A stretch of DNA of 64,000 bases, from the NCBI GenBank assembly GCA_000697475.1, contig JNEU01000769.1, forward strand, positions 1 to 64,000, in the 5' to 3' direction. Made by a program: the position numbers and the translations under genes. The DNA comes from Lichtheimia corymbifera B2541 (Eukaryota; Mucoromycota; Mucoromycetes; Mucorales; Lichtheimiaceae). This document shows positions 24,093 through 35,935 of this stretch, piece by piece (position 1 is the first letter of the stretch; each line of letters begins with the position of its first letter). The notes beneath the pieces are model-generated. The model saw nothing but the letters and a program-made list of their open reading frames with translations, was not told the DNA's origin and made no database searches.

Positions 24093-27000
24093 CTATCGCG
24101 TATCCAAATCATCATGTTGAGGAACCACAGCATCGTTGGAAGGTTTGCGTCGTTGTAATAATTCAGAAAGCTCGTCTCGACTTTCTTCTGTTGTTGGTGA
24201 AAAGCTCTCTGCCGATGAAACACCCATATCACTCCAACTACGCATCAAGGTGCCACCTTCTCCTCCTTCACTAAAGCTACGTCGATGATGATCTTCTGCT
24301 GCCGATATCGTTGCGACTTGTCGTATACGACGTCGTTCCTCTTCTTCCTCATCCACTGAAGGCGAGCTGATTGTTGGTATATCATTCAAAGTCATGTTTT
24401 CTCTCTTTTCAGGCAAAGGAGGTGTTGGTGATGGTAATGCTGGTTTGGGTGCAATAGGCAACGTGGTGGTGGTGGCGGTAGTTGTCGTGGTTGGGTGATC
24501 TGCAGATTCACGTCGTTTACGTTCTTGTGCTTGTGCTTCCATAATAGGTGACAGGATACTCAAAGTACCACGTGAGAGTGCCACAAATACAAATAATGTA
24601 ATGACAACAGCCAATTGAGCCATAGAAACCCGTCGTTCGAATGCAATCTAATCCATGAATTGAGTCTTGAAGCCTCTTTCACCTATCCTCGTTTGTTTCT
24701 CACTATACCTGATCAGCCAAAAGAGCCATCTTGACAGTCATTTCCTTTGTAGTACGTTCTGATTGATACCGGAGCTCATCATAGAGTTGCTCGTAACGAT
24801 AGCGCTAATGCATTACATGAATAAAGCATCCGCATAACAATGGTGCATGAACCTACCATGCTCTCGATCCTGCTGCTGGCAGTGTCATTGAGACGTCCCA
24901 AAAGCATAATAAGCTGATCCTGATGCCGTTGCTCCATATTCCGTAGTACATCATTGAGCATGCGATTTTGTTCATCGAGATAACGCTGAGATAATGTCGC
25001 GTTGACTTCAAGTGCATTGAGGCGTTTCATGATGGTTTTGTAAATGGATTCGGATTGTGAATTGCCATCCTTATGAGGCATCTTGGGCACTGGTATGATG
25101 CGACTGATAGCTGCTGTTGCTGTTTCTTCAGCTTGATTACTGGGTAACGGGCCAACAAAGGATGTCGTGGTTGGATGGTGGAATGTTGGCTTGGGTTGAT
25201 CATGCCGCTGAGTCGTTTCCTTCAATGTCCGCGGTAAAATCATGCACATGTCGCCATTATCTCGATAATCTTCCATGTCTAATCCATCCGTATCCTTAGA
25301 ATCATCTCGTTCCACTTGCTCATTCGTAGTTCCTCCTCCTCCTTCATCCACAATCATTGATGGCTCAGATGGAATAGCTGAAATGCTGTTGCTTGACATT
25401 GCTATCTCTGTGAAAGAGGGTATGGTCGGAACTGATGTACTGGCCGTGGTTGTTGTTGACGTCTTTGTGGTTGTGGGTGTTGTCATGGTAGTGGTTCCTC
25501 CTTCCATAATAATAGATGCTGTGCCTGTGAGTTCTCGCTGTGGTGGCTCAGGAACGATATAAATCTGATCATCAGGGATAGGTGGAATAATAGGGAGTTG
25601 CTTCCGATCCTCCTCTTTGGATTCTGGCATAGGCGCTGTATCATTGGCAACGTCAATGCGTGGATGGATAATCTCGTCACGGACTTCGCTTGGCCAAAGG
25701 TACTTTTCAATAAGAGCATCCTCGTCCGTATCACCCGCCAAACCACGGCTTTCAATCAAATTGTAGTATTCCCACATATACATGCCATGCACACGCACCA
25801 AGCTGAGTGGACAATAATATTCGTGGCCGTAATGCGTCAAAAACTCAATCTTGATGTTGTCAAACCATCCAATCCGGTTAGTCACTTTGAACACCTATAG
25901 GTAAGTTGAATCATTAGTGTGTAACCCTATCACATACACACATATTAACAAACGTTACCTGTAGATCTCTCGTGTTACGAGCCTGCCATTGACCCAAGAG
26001 CTTCCAATCATTGGTTGGATATCGATCAGCCACGTAGACCCGGAAATCCTTGAATGTGCTTGAAAAGAACTCAAAGTTGGCGAGGACAATAGTGTCGATA
26101 AGGATCTCCTCGCACAAGTTGATAATGACGTACTTGTTGGCAGAGCACTTATTGAGCATGTATTGATCTTTGGATTCGTACAAGATGGATTGAGCACCCT
26201 TGGCTTCTTTGTTGGCACCGCGCACTGTTGCAGCACAATCGATGGATGCATAATTGAATCTTTCTTTGAGGGATTGTACAGGGATATCAGCGAATCGGTT
26301 GTTGGCATGGTTGCCACCTCCTGAATTCCCATTGGTGCCGGTGTTGGAAACTGCAGGTGATCCACTAGGTTCAATATACTCGTTCTCATTGTAGACGTTG
26401 GCTGGTGGATGACCCTGATGGGCTTCAAACATGGATCCAAAATCATCTGCAAACACACCATCCACGCTATCAATCATCTGCCGACCTCCATTGACTAATC
26501 CTGGCTTGGCTCCGGGTTTCCTCTTGATAGGTCGTCGCTGCTCATTCTCCTTTGGAAGATGTAACTGATGCCATTCTCGGTATGAAAATAAGGGTCCGTC
26601 TTTATCAGTACCACCTGATGATGATGATAACGATGTTGTGTCGTGGCGAAATGTGGATGGCCCTGAACTTGGTTGGTGTTCATGCAGGGATATCGCATCT
26701 GGCATTGAGGTGGCTGACATACCATCCCCACTACTACTGCTGCCACTACCACCATCACTGACAGCAGCAGGCGAAGAAGAAGAGGTGTAGTCCCCATAAA
26801 AGGTGGTTGTGTCTTTATAACGATCGTGCATAGAATGTGTCACTGGTGTATCCGAAGAATGGCTACCGTACAATAGATTGAAGTCGGCATCGTGTCCAAG
26901 GCCAGAGAGAATAGACACATCAGGAAATAAAGCTTGAAATGAATCCAAATCGCTTTGCTGGAAGGCAGGACACATGTCCCGAAGAAGATCCGTTTCATGG

Positions 27001-27149
27001 AATCGAAGACATTGGTCGTTGCTGTGGTGTGTGGGCGATGGTCGCTTGGATCGTGAAAAGGAAGAGGTGCTTGAGAGAGTGAAGGGAATAAGAGTGCCAG
27101 TGGTATAAAGTGGATAAAGTGCGAGCAGACAAAGAGTTATCAGTCGCAT
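24093..27149 (-). CDS. SUN-domain ER membrane protein (SUCO/Slp1-like)
   Basis: The family of non-nuclear SUN proteins (Slp1 in yeast, SUCO/osteopotentia in animals) sits in the ER membrane and aids folding or stability of membrane proteins. Four exons: 25959-27149, 24857-25894, 24709-24804, 24093-24647. They total 2880 nt, or 959 aa. It begins with a signal peptide (MRLITLCLLALYPLYTTGTL). A low-complexity luminal region precedes the SUN domain, split across exons 1 and 2: RFNYASIDCAATV, NKYVIINLCEEILIDTIVLA, FFSSTFKDFRVYVADRYP, then HYGHEYYCPLSLVRVHGMYM. A coiled-coil segment (about residues 660-780) leads to one transmembrane helix (AVVITLFVFVALS, about 785-805) and a Ser/Thr/Glu-rich tail. 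The start was chosen at the signal-peptide Met; upstream in-frame Met residues lie in a less plausible leader. Confidence 0.93.
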
Positions 27150-28997
27150 ATCCCCTTGGAAAGTAGCAAAGAAATGATATAAAGATGAACCCTTGAAGAA
27201 ATTGATCCGCTGGTCCCATTTTATTACAAAGCACTTGTCTTGCTGCATATGGTAATCCGTTGCCATGGTTCATCCTTCCCCATAATCTAAATAGGTATTC
27301 GTTACAGCAATAAAATGATTGATATCATTCACACAGTCGACCCAACACTATTGATATTATGAATGTGGAGGTGTACAAGGTCGTTACAGTATATCCTCGC
27401 TCCACATTTCATTAAAGTCATATTTGGCTTTGTTTTCTGAAACGAACAACTCACATGAGCACACCTTATTTCGTAATAGCGATAGCAGATTGTTGTCATT
27501 GTTTAATGATAATAGACGTTGCTGATCCATGAAAGGACAATCAATCACACCAAGGAGGCCCAAGATCATGATGAAGAGCCCCAACCATTTATCATATTAT
27601 GCATCATGCCCAACAGACATTTTATCGCTCTTTTCTCCTTGTTTACGACCACAGAAATACCCACGCCCAACTTGCACATAAAAGATGTTGTCGCCCATCA
27701 TTTTACTCCCACTCATCTCTTTCTGCCTTTCCTTTCATTATTGATGACACTCCTCAAACCCCAAGTCGATGTGAGTACCAGGATGCCTTTCTGTGAGTGA
27801 TCCATGTACTAATATCGGTGATGGTCTTTTAGCGTTCATTCTTTTTCTACATTGATTGTCATTGCTTTCATTGTGATATTTGGCTCTTTCATAAAGGTAA
27901 GATCCTATCATCTTGCTTGATGAATCAAGCACTCATGTCCTTTTGATATAGCTTTTTTATCTTATTATGTATCCCCATAAGTTGGCCTCGGTGTTATAGT
28001 TGCGCTCCTACAATCAGTAGCCAAGACCATCATCTTGGCTCAAGGCCATGGCTTTGAAGGCATCGCTGAGATGATACCGCATCCTAGGAATGGCATGGTG
28101 CAAGGAGCAAGTCTCTTGTAGAAAGGCCAAACTGCAGAGAGGTGATGTTGGCAGTTACATCCACAAGGCACCTGGTCAACGACTTCAAGCAACCACAGAT
28201 CTCCAGTGAAGCCATTAGCCTCTACCATGCGGCCTACAACAAGGCATTGTCAGCTGCTCAGCAACGACAAATCCGCAAAGATAAGGGTGAGGGGAGGCTG
28301 ACCACAAGTCATTGATCCAATCCCCTATGGCCAACACCATGATCAGAGATGCCCTTGGCAAGGACAAATACACGAACAACATACTTCCTGAATGGTCCAC
28401 CAGTAACAAGCAGCCGTATGGAGGGTGGCGATCTCAAGGGTTTATTACAAGCCTGAAAGATATATACCATCCTGGTATCCGTCGTGTGTCCCGCACACGT
28501 TTTTCTCGCCAACACAAGGTTATGATTCATAGCCCCAAATGCAAGGAGCAAGGATACATTTGATTCTGAAGGAGATAAAAAAGAAGCCAAAGTAAGAGCG
28601 AAACAAGAGAAGGCCCATCACGGAATGCTTGTACACAAGTAGCATTGACGAATACCATCACTCGGCAATCAATTTCATTTGTAGTAGACGTATTGTCGTT
28701 ATACATAACCGCATTTAAAACAGCTATCATGAATACAAAACGAATTTGCAAATCACTCTCATTTACTCTAGTTGATGATTATATATTGTACCGTTCTATC
28801 TTGATTTGCCTGTCTTCATTTATAAAATACAATAGCTTTCTTTTGTGACACCACATCTTTGCTGATCCCGCCCTGTCGGAATTTGTATGAAGTTGCAGAA
28901 TTATCCTCAAAGCTGGTAACGACCGTTTTCACTGCTTGGTTCGCTTTTGACCAGACCTGTCATGAGACAAACAGCTCATTCACTTTTTTCTTGAACA
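27150..28997. other. intergenic with dispersed repeat and degenerate sequence
   Basis: 27600-27835 matches the repeat at 63336-63545 (separate entry). 28020-28570 has protein-like stretches in changing frames, for example FEGIAEMIPHPRNGM and ISSEAISLYHAAYNKALSAA in different frames. They look like a decayed coding sequence, but no family is recognisable. The rest is AT-rich. Confidence 0.45.
27600..27835. repeat. dispersed repeat, copy A (pair at 63.3 kb)
   Basis: Shares an ordered series of blocks with 63336-63545 in the same orientation: CCCAACA-ACATTTTA, TTGCCGCCCATC or TTGTCGCCCATC, CTCATCTCTTTC-like, CCAAGTCGATGTGAGTA versus CCAAGTTGATGTGAGTA, and GTACTAA. The copies are well diverged. 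Splice-like GTGAGTA follows the Pro-Gln-Val-Asp-encoding block in both, so the repeat may derive from a gene fragment. Confidence 0.6.
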
Positions 28998-31129
28998 ATG
29001 CCACAATCGCCTTTTATGCCACGTCAACATGGGTCTCGACTTCCGTTCCATCAACAAAAAACGTCTCATGGCAACCGAATAGCCTTCAATAAGCGATGGA
29101 TCCTCCGGTGTACGGTCATCTTTGTATTTGTCTTTATGGTCATTCGCCAATGGACAAGCACCTCATCTATGCTTTCACGTTATGGAAGGGCGAGAGGAGA
29201 TCTAGACAATACATATCTTGCAGAGTTAAGCGTTGCCCGTAACGTCAAGGTCAGCCCACCACAAGCAGAGCGTATACCCAAGATTGTTCACTTTATTCAC
29301 GGCTTACGCGGGCCTGAACCGACACTCGACTTGATCCATTATCTTGCCATCAAAGCAGCCCATGACGTTGTTCGACCAGAAACCATTTACCTACATTATC
29401 ATTATATGCCAGTGGGCGAGATGTTTGAACGCGTACGTCCCATGGTGACATTACGTCAAGTACCTTTGGTGGAGAATATCTTTGGTCGCCCTGTATACCA
29501 CTATGCACATCGAGCTGATATTGTAAGATTGGAAGCATTGATGGAATTTGGCGGTATCTACTTTGATTTGGATCTCTTTGCACTCAAACCTGTGGATCAT
29601 TTATTGGATCAAGAATTCGTAATGGGCCAAGAAGGTGTTGGTAAGTCTCCTTTTTCTCTCTCTACACACAAGCCAAGTCATATTCACTTTTGATGATAGA
29701 TGGATCCTCCGGTTTATGCAATGCAATGATGATGGCCAAACCCAATGCACGATTCCTTCAACGATACTATGCCACCTATTCTTCATTCGACAGCTCTCAA
29801 TGGAATTATCATTCAGTTGTATTACCAGCCAAGCTCGCACCACATTTCAAAGACGAGATTACGGTCCTCGATTACAAGGCATTCTTTTGGCCATTATGGG
29901 ATTCAGTTGGATTGCGCACATTGTATCTGGAAAAGACCTATGATTTCTCTGACAACCTCGGCATCCATATTTGGGAATCTCCCTCGAACAAGCATTTAAT
30001 GCAAGGTGTCACAGAGGAGACCATGCTCAATGTCGACAATAGCCTTTATTGCATACTTCGCCCATTTGTCCTCAATGGTCGCCCTGATCCACGTCCCAAT
30101 GCATGCCGTATCCTAGCCTATTCAAATCGTCACGATATGATGAGTAAGTTGAATCATTACTGCTATCATGGATTTTCCCATTTTACTAAAGAAACATATT
30201 ATCTAGTTGGTCATTGGTCTTTGGATCCGGATGCTGTGACACAAGATATTAATCCTATGCGTGCAGATGACGACTCTGGCAATGATCTCGCAGGCTTGAT
30301 TCGTAACAGCGATCACGATGGGGATGGTATCCATACGACAGGACGTGACAGCTACATTTTCATGCCGATGCCAAGCGAGACGGTGATGGATAGCATGAGC
30401 GTGAGCTGGTGGATGAAGACTGAGACAAACAAGGAAAATGGCACAGCGATGGTGATCCAAACGGATCGTGTCAAGCTCTATGTTCGTACCGAATCGACCC
30501 ATGAACATCGTTCCAGCAAACCAGGACGTGAACCAATTTCTCTTGGTGTGGGTACCGTCAAATTGGAGAACGATTGGACATGGCAGGATGATCCAGAATT
30601 ACTTGTGCATGCGACCCAGTACCCAATCAATCAAGATGACTCGTATCACCATTTCGTGCTCGTCGTGGATCGCAACAATACACGTCATTCAATGGACCCA
30701 CCTTTAGCATTGTACATGGATGGTCATGTGATTGCCAGCAACCATGCTTGGGAAATCCCTGTCGTTTACAACACAACGGTGCGTGGCGTATGGTTTGGAT
30801 CATCGGAACCAGAACGCAGTAATTATCAAGATCCATGGGACACTCGGCCAAGTTTGGATGCCTGGTATCGTGATATTCGGATATGGGAACGTGCACTATC
30901 CACTGAAGAGGTCCTGTATTGGGCATCTCAAAAACCAAAATTATCCTTGCCATCTACACCTGTTCCTGAGCCTGAAAAACAGCAACAAGAAGAAGCTAGC
31001 ACTTTACCCGATGCAAAATGGGTGGATGAGGAAGGAGAGGTGATTGTAGTCCAAGATACTATGGAACAACAAGGAAACCAGGATAACCCATCATGGAATG
31101 GAGAAGAAACACACAGCAACCTCAACTAG
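28998..31129 (+). CDS. type II membrane glycosyltransferase (GT32-like) with C-terminal lectin-like domain
   Basis: Probable Golgi glycosyltransferase. Exons: 28998-29640, 29700-30143, 30207-31129. They total 2010 nt, or 669 aa. A short basic cytosolic tail precedes a signal-anchor (RCTVIFVFVFMVI, about residues 35-52). The catalytic domain follows: IPKIVHFIHG, then HRADIVRLEALMEFGGIYFD running into the DxD motif (FDLDL, about 188-192), as in DXD sugar-binding/GT32 proteins. The exon 3 half has features of a concanavalin/LamG-like jelly-roll: SVSWWMKTE, YHHFVLVVDR, LALYMDGHV, VWFGSS, WYRDIRIWERALSTEEV. The intron 30144-30206 is 63 nt, free of stops and a multiple of three, so it is easily mistaken for coding; removing it gives MMIGHWSLDP. 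The Gln/Glu-rich C-terminus is low complexity. Confidence 0.88.
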
Positions 31130-31307
31130 ATCTTTCCCCTTGTACATCTTTACTCGCCTACTATTATCACTCTAATACACATTCTTTTGGAACATGACCT
31201 ATGGACGTTGATGACACCTTCTAATATCCCACTCATGCTTTCCATGTTCTCTTATTTTCTCAAGAGCGTGCTCCTCCTGCATTGTATGACCCATCAATCG
31301 AACATCT

Positions 31308-34300
31308 TTATGAAGTATTGCATATGAGATACAGATGGATTTGATTTAAGAATGACTTATGGGGGGGGGGAACAGCGAGGTATTTATATGTACAATTAAT
31401 ACGCTTGGTATTCTGACGAACAATCACTGTGTGCTGCAAATGGAGAGCTCTTTGGGCCATCGTCCGCAGTTTCCTGGTATGTCGCTTTTCAGTGATTTTC
31501 AGGATTCTTGGATTGACTAAAGAGCTGAGCTTGCGTTCGACTGGGTATTCATCTTCTTTATATCTAAATTTTCGCTTCGTCTTGATGTGGTCACTCTCCA
31601 AACGTCGTAGAGCATCGACAGAATCTTCCAACAAAGCCTACACAATATGACTCGAGTCAGATGATGACGTTAATAAGAAAGACATTTGTTTTACCAAAAG
31701 CTCCCAGCAGGATTGTACGAAGGAAGACAATTCTTCTGCCTTGTTGCTGAATTTATTGGGCATCTTGATCTTCAATCGCTTGCTCATGATATACACCCCT
31801 TCTTGTGGAGTTGATAAGCCCCACACACGAACCTCATCTCCTACATAAAAAATGTCAGTACCGTATCTGTATAGGACTGTATATTAAAGCATACCGTGTG
31901 CATGAAGAAACAAGAGTTCCAACTCGCTTAATTGATCATAGTTGGAGAAGTTGTACGCATTGGCAATCCGTTTTAGCATTGAGAGGAGAGCAAACATTCC
32001 TTTATGGTGGTCGAAACTGATCTTGGATTTGGTCGCTTTTTGAAAAGCCTTTGATGTTTCGAGCAAGCATATCTCAATGTTGTTCTTGTCAGTCAGACGC
32101 AATACACCATCTGCGTAGTAAGGTGCCCCTGATGTTGCTGCTCCAGCGATGGTCATCGAGAACAATTCCTCTTCTCCTGGGAAAAATGCCACATCTTCCT
32201 TGTTCTCTCGCCTTATGTATTGCAATCCCGTTAAATCCCCCCACATTTCAACTTGGAAAAATTGAACTTCGCTATTCGCACCATGTCAATTTCGACACCC
32301 GACGTAGATAATGTAGCGGAACCAACTCTTTGCATATGCACTACCGGGGGATAGCTCCTTCGAAAGTAACAATGCGGCGTGTATGAGTAGTGATTTATCA
32401 AGTTACATAGTCAGGCTTTACCTTTTATAAGGATATAATATCACAATGACGACGACAATGACAACAATGACAATAGCAATACTGCTGTATGTACAATGGA
32501 GCACTATAAAATACACAAAGATCAGCCCTTATTCACAAGGTTGCGAGAGATGGGTGCGAACACAACCATGGTGATTGACCTTGTAAGCAACCAAAGAAGT
32601 ATGTGTGAAAGAGGAAAGAACGTGTGGGGGGATGATGGGCGGCGACAACATGCTTTTATTGTGTACGGTGGGCGTGGGTATTTCTATCTGTTGGGGATGA
32701 TGCATTGATAGATTGATGCATGAGCTGATAAAGTGATGGGGCGCATATATCAGGATCAATTCTGAGGAGCCAAGGTGTATTGTTGTCCATGCATACATCG
32801 ATCTATCAAGGAAATCAATCATTAGTTCGCCTAATGATGCACATCCCCAACATTAACGTACCATGTTGTCAACCTACTCTTAGTATTTGTGTGCGTGTTC
32901 CATAAGCAGCGAGAATGATCAGATCACCTTTGATATCATATATTAAGCCTCACACGCAATCGTGGTTTGAATAAAGGATGATGCAGGAGACATGATGCAA
33001 AAAGCAAAGTCTAATTTTTCTAAGTTGAAATGTGGGGGGATTTAACGGGGTTGTATGTATTGTGCACACGCCATCATCACGGGCCACAGAATGCCTTGAC
33101 TCCAAGAGTTTTCCGAATGGAATGGATCCATGACCCCAGAGTATACATTGTCTGCACTATTAAGATATAAGTGAGCAAAGGAAAATATGATACAAATAGG
33201 GAACCTACTAACATTGTAGAAAGCAACTTCTTTACAAACAACAGCTTGTTTCTGAACTCAGGTGCGGCTCGTTTCGCTGATATATCTGCAATTTCCTCGT
33301 CAAGCTCTTGTAATGTAGCCTAATACACATCCTTCAGTCAGGAATTAAGTGTCAAGCACTGATGATCACATACTGCATCCAACACTCCGTCTAGAACATC
33401 CTCAATTCGGTGATGAGCTTTTTCGATTTTTGCTCGCTTCCTTGTAACATCTTGGACACCTTCGTAGAAACCGTCTGACATGCAATCACGTTTCTGTACA
33501 CCTTCACCGCATAAGATGATTCCGCTTGCTTCCGGACTAGATATATGATTCAGTTAACCATTCAGATAGAGCCTTCAAGCCTTACCTGTAGAGGCCAAAT
33601 TCCGAGTTCTCATTACCCTGCTGAAGGAATTCAAGCCATCCATCCCAAAGTGTCATAACTTTGAAAACATGTCAGTACGGCGTAATAAAATCACTCCTCT
33701 CTTACCTTCAATATCGTCGTCTTGTTCTTCATCATCAGAGGCCGCTTTCGGTGATTTGAGAGATGCCATGTCGCGCTCTTGTTCTTCATCTTCAGCGTCC
33801 ACTTGTTGTAAACCCAAGGACCCCTTGTCGTTTTCCTCTTGTTCCCCAGCATCTTCTCTTTCTCTCTATTGAGCGAGATGGTATTATGCGTTAGCGCGAA
33901 ACCCTTCACTGTTAATAACCTTGCTTACCTTCGTGTAGTGATTCACAATCGTGCTAAATACACTGCATTAGTAACGATAATCGGCAAAACACATTGGATT
34001 ATCTCGACGGCAATGTACTTACTTGTTATCGCCTGTAACTTTAGTATTCCCTATGATCACATGCTCCACATTCACGCTTGTAGAGGGTGGCGGTGCCTGC
34101 GTTGATAGCGCCTCTAATACATCGCTCGAAGGCTGCTTTATCAAGTCAGTACTGAGCCGGATATATACTGAATGCACTAACCTTTCTCCAGTCTCTTTTC
34201 ACGTTGTTGACACGAGACCTTATGCGACGGTCAATGTCGTGTTGGAGTATCCACCTGAGAGCATTTTGGTACTGATTGAGGGCAGTTTTAACGGAGTGTG

Positions 34301-34334
34301 AGGAAAATGGGCCCGGAATGTAGGGAAGTCCCAT
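31308..34334 (-). pseudogene. uncharacterised ten-exon gene disrupted by a transposon
   Basis: Exons on the minus strand: 34182-34334, 34023-34135, 33929-33962, 33706-33865, 33586-33658, 33374-33536, 33213-33319, 31895-33156 (interrupted), 31695-31840, 31308-31637. Skipping the 831-bp element and one 9-bp target copy inside exon 8, they sum to 1701 nt, or 566 aa, with every junction in frame. As it stands, translation enters the element and stops after a few codons. Visible content: MTLWDGWLEFLQQGNENSEF, CGEGVQKRDCMSDGFYEG, VYSGVMDPFHSENSWSQGI, ISFDHHKGMFALLSMLKRIA, FLHAHGDEVRVWGLSTPQEG. From memory it resembles a multicopy uncharacterised family in Mucorales; this was not checked. A second frame upstream (ATG at 34411) may be the true N-terminus, one base out of frame. 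Confidence 0.75.
32223..33053. mobile_element. 831-bp TIR transposon with 9-bp target duplication (non-autonomous, MULE-like)
   Basis: The ends are inverted repeats of about 41 bp (32223-32263 and 33013-33053) with two mismatches, opening CAATCCCG or CAACCCCG. Directly outside both ends lies the same 9-mer TATGTATTG (32214-32222 and 33054-33062). Removing the element and one 9-mer restores an open reading frame across a coding exon of the host gene. No transposase ORF is present inside, so it is non-autonomous. A 9-bp duplication is typical of Mutator-like elements. An internal imperfect inverted repeat lies around 32700-32820. Confidence 0.9.
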
Positions 34335-34411
34335 TGGTCAGGGTGACTTGAGAAGTACTGCTTGGTTGGGTCAGTGTTGTGAGGAAACTTTTGCTTCTTG
34401 AGGTTGGTCAT

Positions 34412-34699
34412 TGTAAGGAAGTGTGGTGAGGCATAATTTTACTTTTGCGCAGCCGTTTGTAACTATTGTGATTACAAGCCCAGACAATGCCCACGATATA
34501 ATTGGGCGGCTGATCGTTGGTATTTTCACACCCCACAAAAAGCAAAGTAAACAATGGTTTGTGCTATGTCATGAACAGAGAGTAATGAACCATACCCCCA
34601 TTTACAAGAGAAGAGAGAAAAGAACCAAGTTGATGTCTTTCACTAGTAGTACTAGACAATGTCCATGCCCTGAGCCACATTGCCTTGAGTAGAAGAACA
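34412..34699. other. upstream flank of the disrupted gene
   Basis: Holds the presumed promoter of the ten-exon minus-strand gene. No recognisable motif or gene was found. Confidence 0.4.
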
Positions 34700-35935
34700 G
34701 GCCCCTCACCATATATGAAAATCACTTATATTAATAACTCATGATTACACAATCAATCATGGTACGGTTAATATTGCAAAATAGTCATCGCATCTAAAAG
34801 CATCTTGTAATGCCAAAAAGTCTCTCAGGCTTGACGTCGATGGTCATCCTCTGCTGCTGTCGACGAAAATAAACTCATCCTATAGTGACCTTCTTGCGAG
34901 ACGAGAACCCATTTTTACGTCTCACGTTTTATTCAATTTCAAACAAGATACTTTGGTATGCAGTGATCATTTCTGGCTTATCAACCATACCATGGTCAAC
35001 TTGACAAAATGCCATACGGGTTATCATAGGCGGACCTTACTATAGGCGTTTAGGGGAACGCATCCATTGTTGTGAAGTGTCTGCAGGCCGGTCGTATCTC
35101 TCACACTCTCCTGCATTAGTGCCGTTAGAGAGTACGTATCCTTTATAAGCCTGTTCGATGCAAACAATAAACAACAGCTCTTTCTTTCCTTTAAAGCTCC
35201 TTTGCAATTGGTCCTTTGCATCGTATACGTCGTTGCTTGTATGAGTTGATGTTCAGCTCATAGGGCGGTTGAGCATTACAGCAGTCCAAGATCGCATAAC
35301 TACACCATCATGCACGCTCCACCAATAGGGTTGACTTCAGTCCTCTCGACTAGTTTGACACCAACATGCCCCTCTGCATCTTCGGCACTATTGAGATCCA
35401 GCTACTTGACAACGAATAAAGACCACCTTTCATTAGCATCATGCTAATAGCTGTAAGCGTGATGCTATATGAAAGGTGGTCTTTGTTCATTGTCAATCGC
35501 CTCTCTTATATTAGAGCCAAAGATGCAGAAGGACTTGAATGGTGTCACAAGCCCAGGGCAGGAGTTGAAGGGTCGATCCTATTGGTGGAGGGTGCATGAT
35601 CGATATTCACCCCTATGTGTTTATAGTAATGTCCGCCTATTGATAGCCTGTATGGGTCTTTTTTCAAGTTGATCATATCTGGCATCACAAAGTATCTTGT
35701 TTGAAAGTGGAAGCGTGAGACGTATTCATGTCTCGCAAGAAGGTCGCCCCAGGATGATTTTGTTCTAGTTGACAGCAGCAGAGAATGGCCATTGACGCCA
35801 ATTATGGGAGGCTTTTATCATTACAGGATGCTTTTCGATGCGCTGACCATTTCTGGAATATTAACAATGCCATGTTTGATTGTACAATCTTTAAGTATTA
35901 GTACGAGTGATCTCCTTATCGATGGGAGCGTGATT
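34700..35935. mobile_element. element with long (about 300-bp) terminal inverted repeats
   Basis: About 34740-35070 reappears as the reverse complement of about 35580-35895. Shared blocks include GACCTTCTTGCGAGAC, TTTCAAACAAGATACTTT, CTCTGCTGCTGTC, ATAGGCGGAC and GTTAATATT. Identity is visibly below perfect, with small indels. The outer boundaries fade at about 34700 and 35935, and I could not find a target duplication. The interior of about 500 bp has no transposase-like ORF but contains a strong hairpin. It is best described as a foldback or long-TIR non-autonomous element. Confidence 0.72.
35408..35494. repeat. strong hairpin (near-perfect 37-bp arms)
   Basis: Left arm from 35408 and right arm ending at 35494 are reverse complements with about four mismatches or indels over 37-38 bp, around a loop of roughly 11-13 nt. 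The core arm is AAAGACCACCTTTCAT. It lies within the long-TIR element. It could be a nested foldback element or a cruciform or RNA hairpin source. Confidence 0.8.

Noticed and set aside
27384..27584. Short hydrophobic minus-strand ORF upstream of the SUN gene
   Set aside because: 66 codons, with a possible membrane segment, but no homology that I recognise and no support from context.
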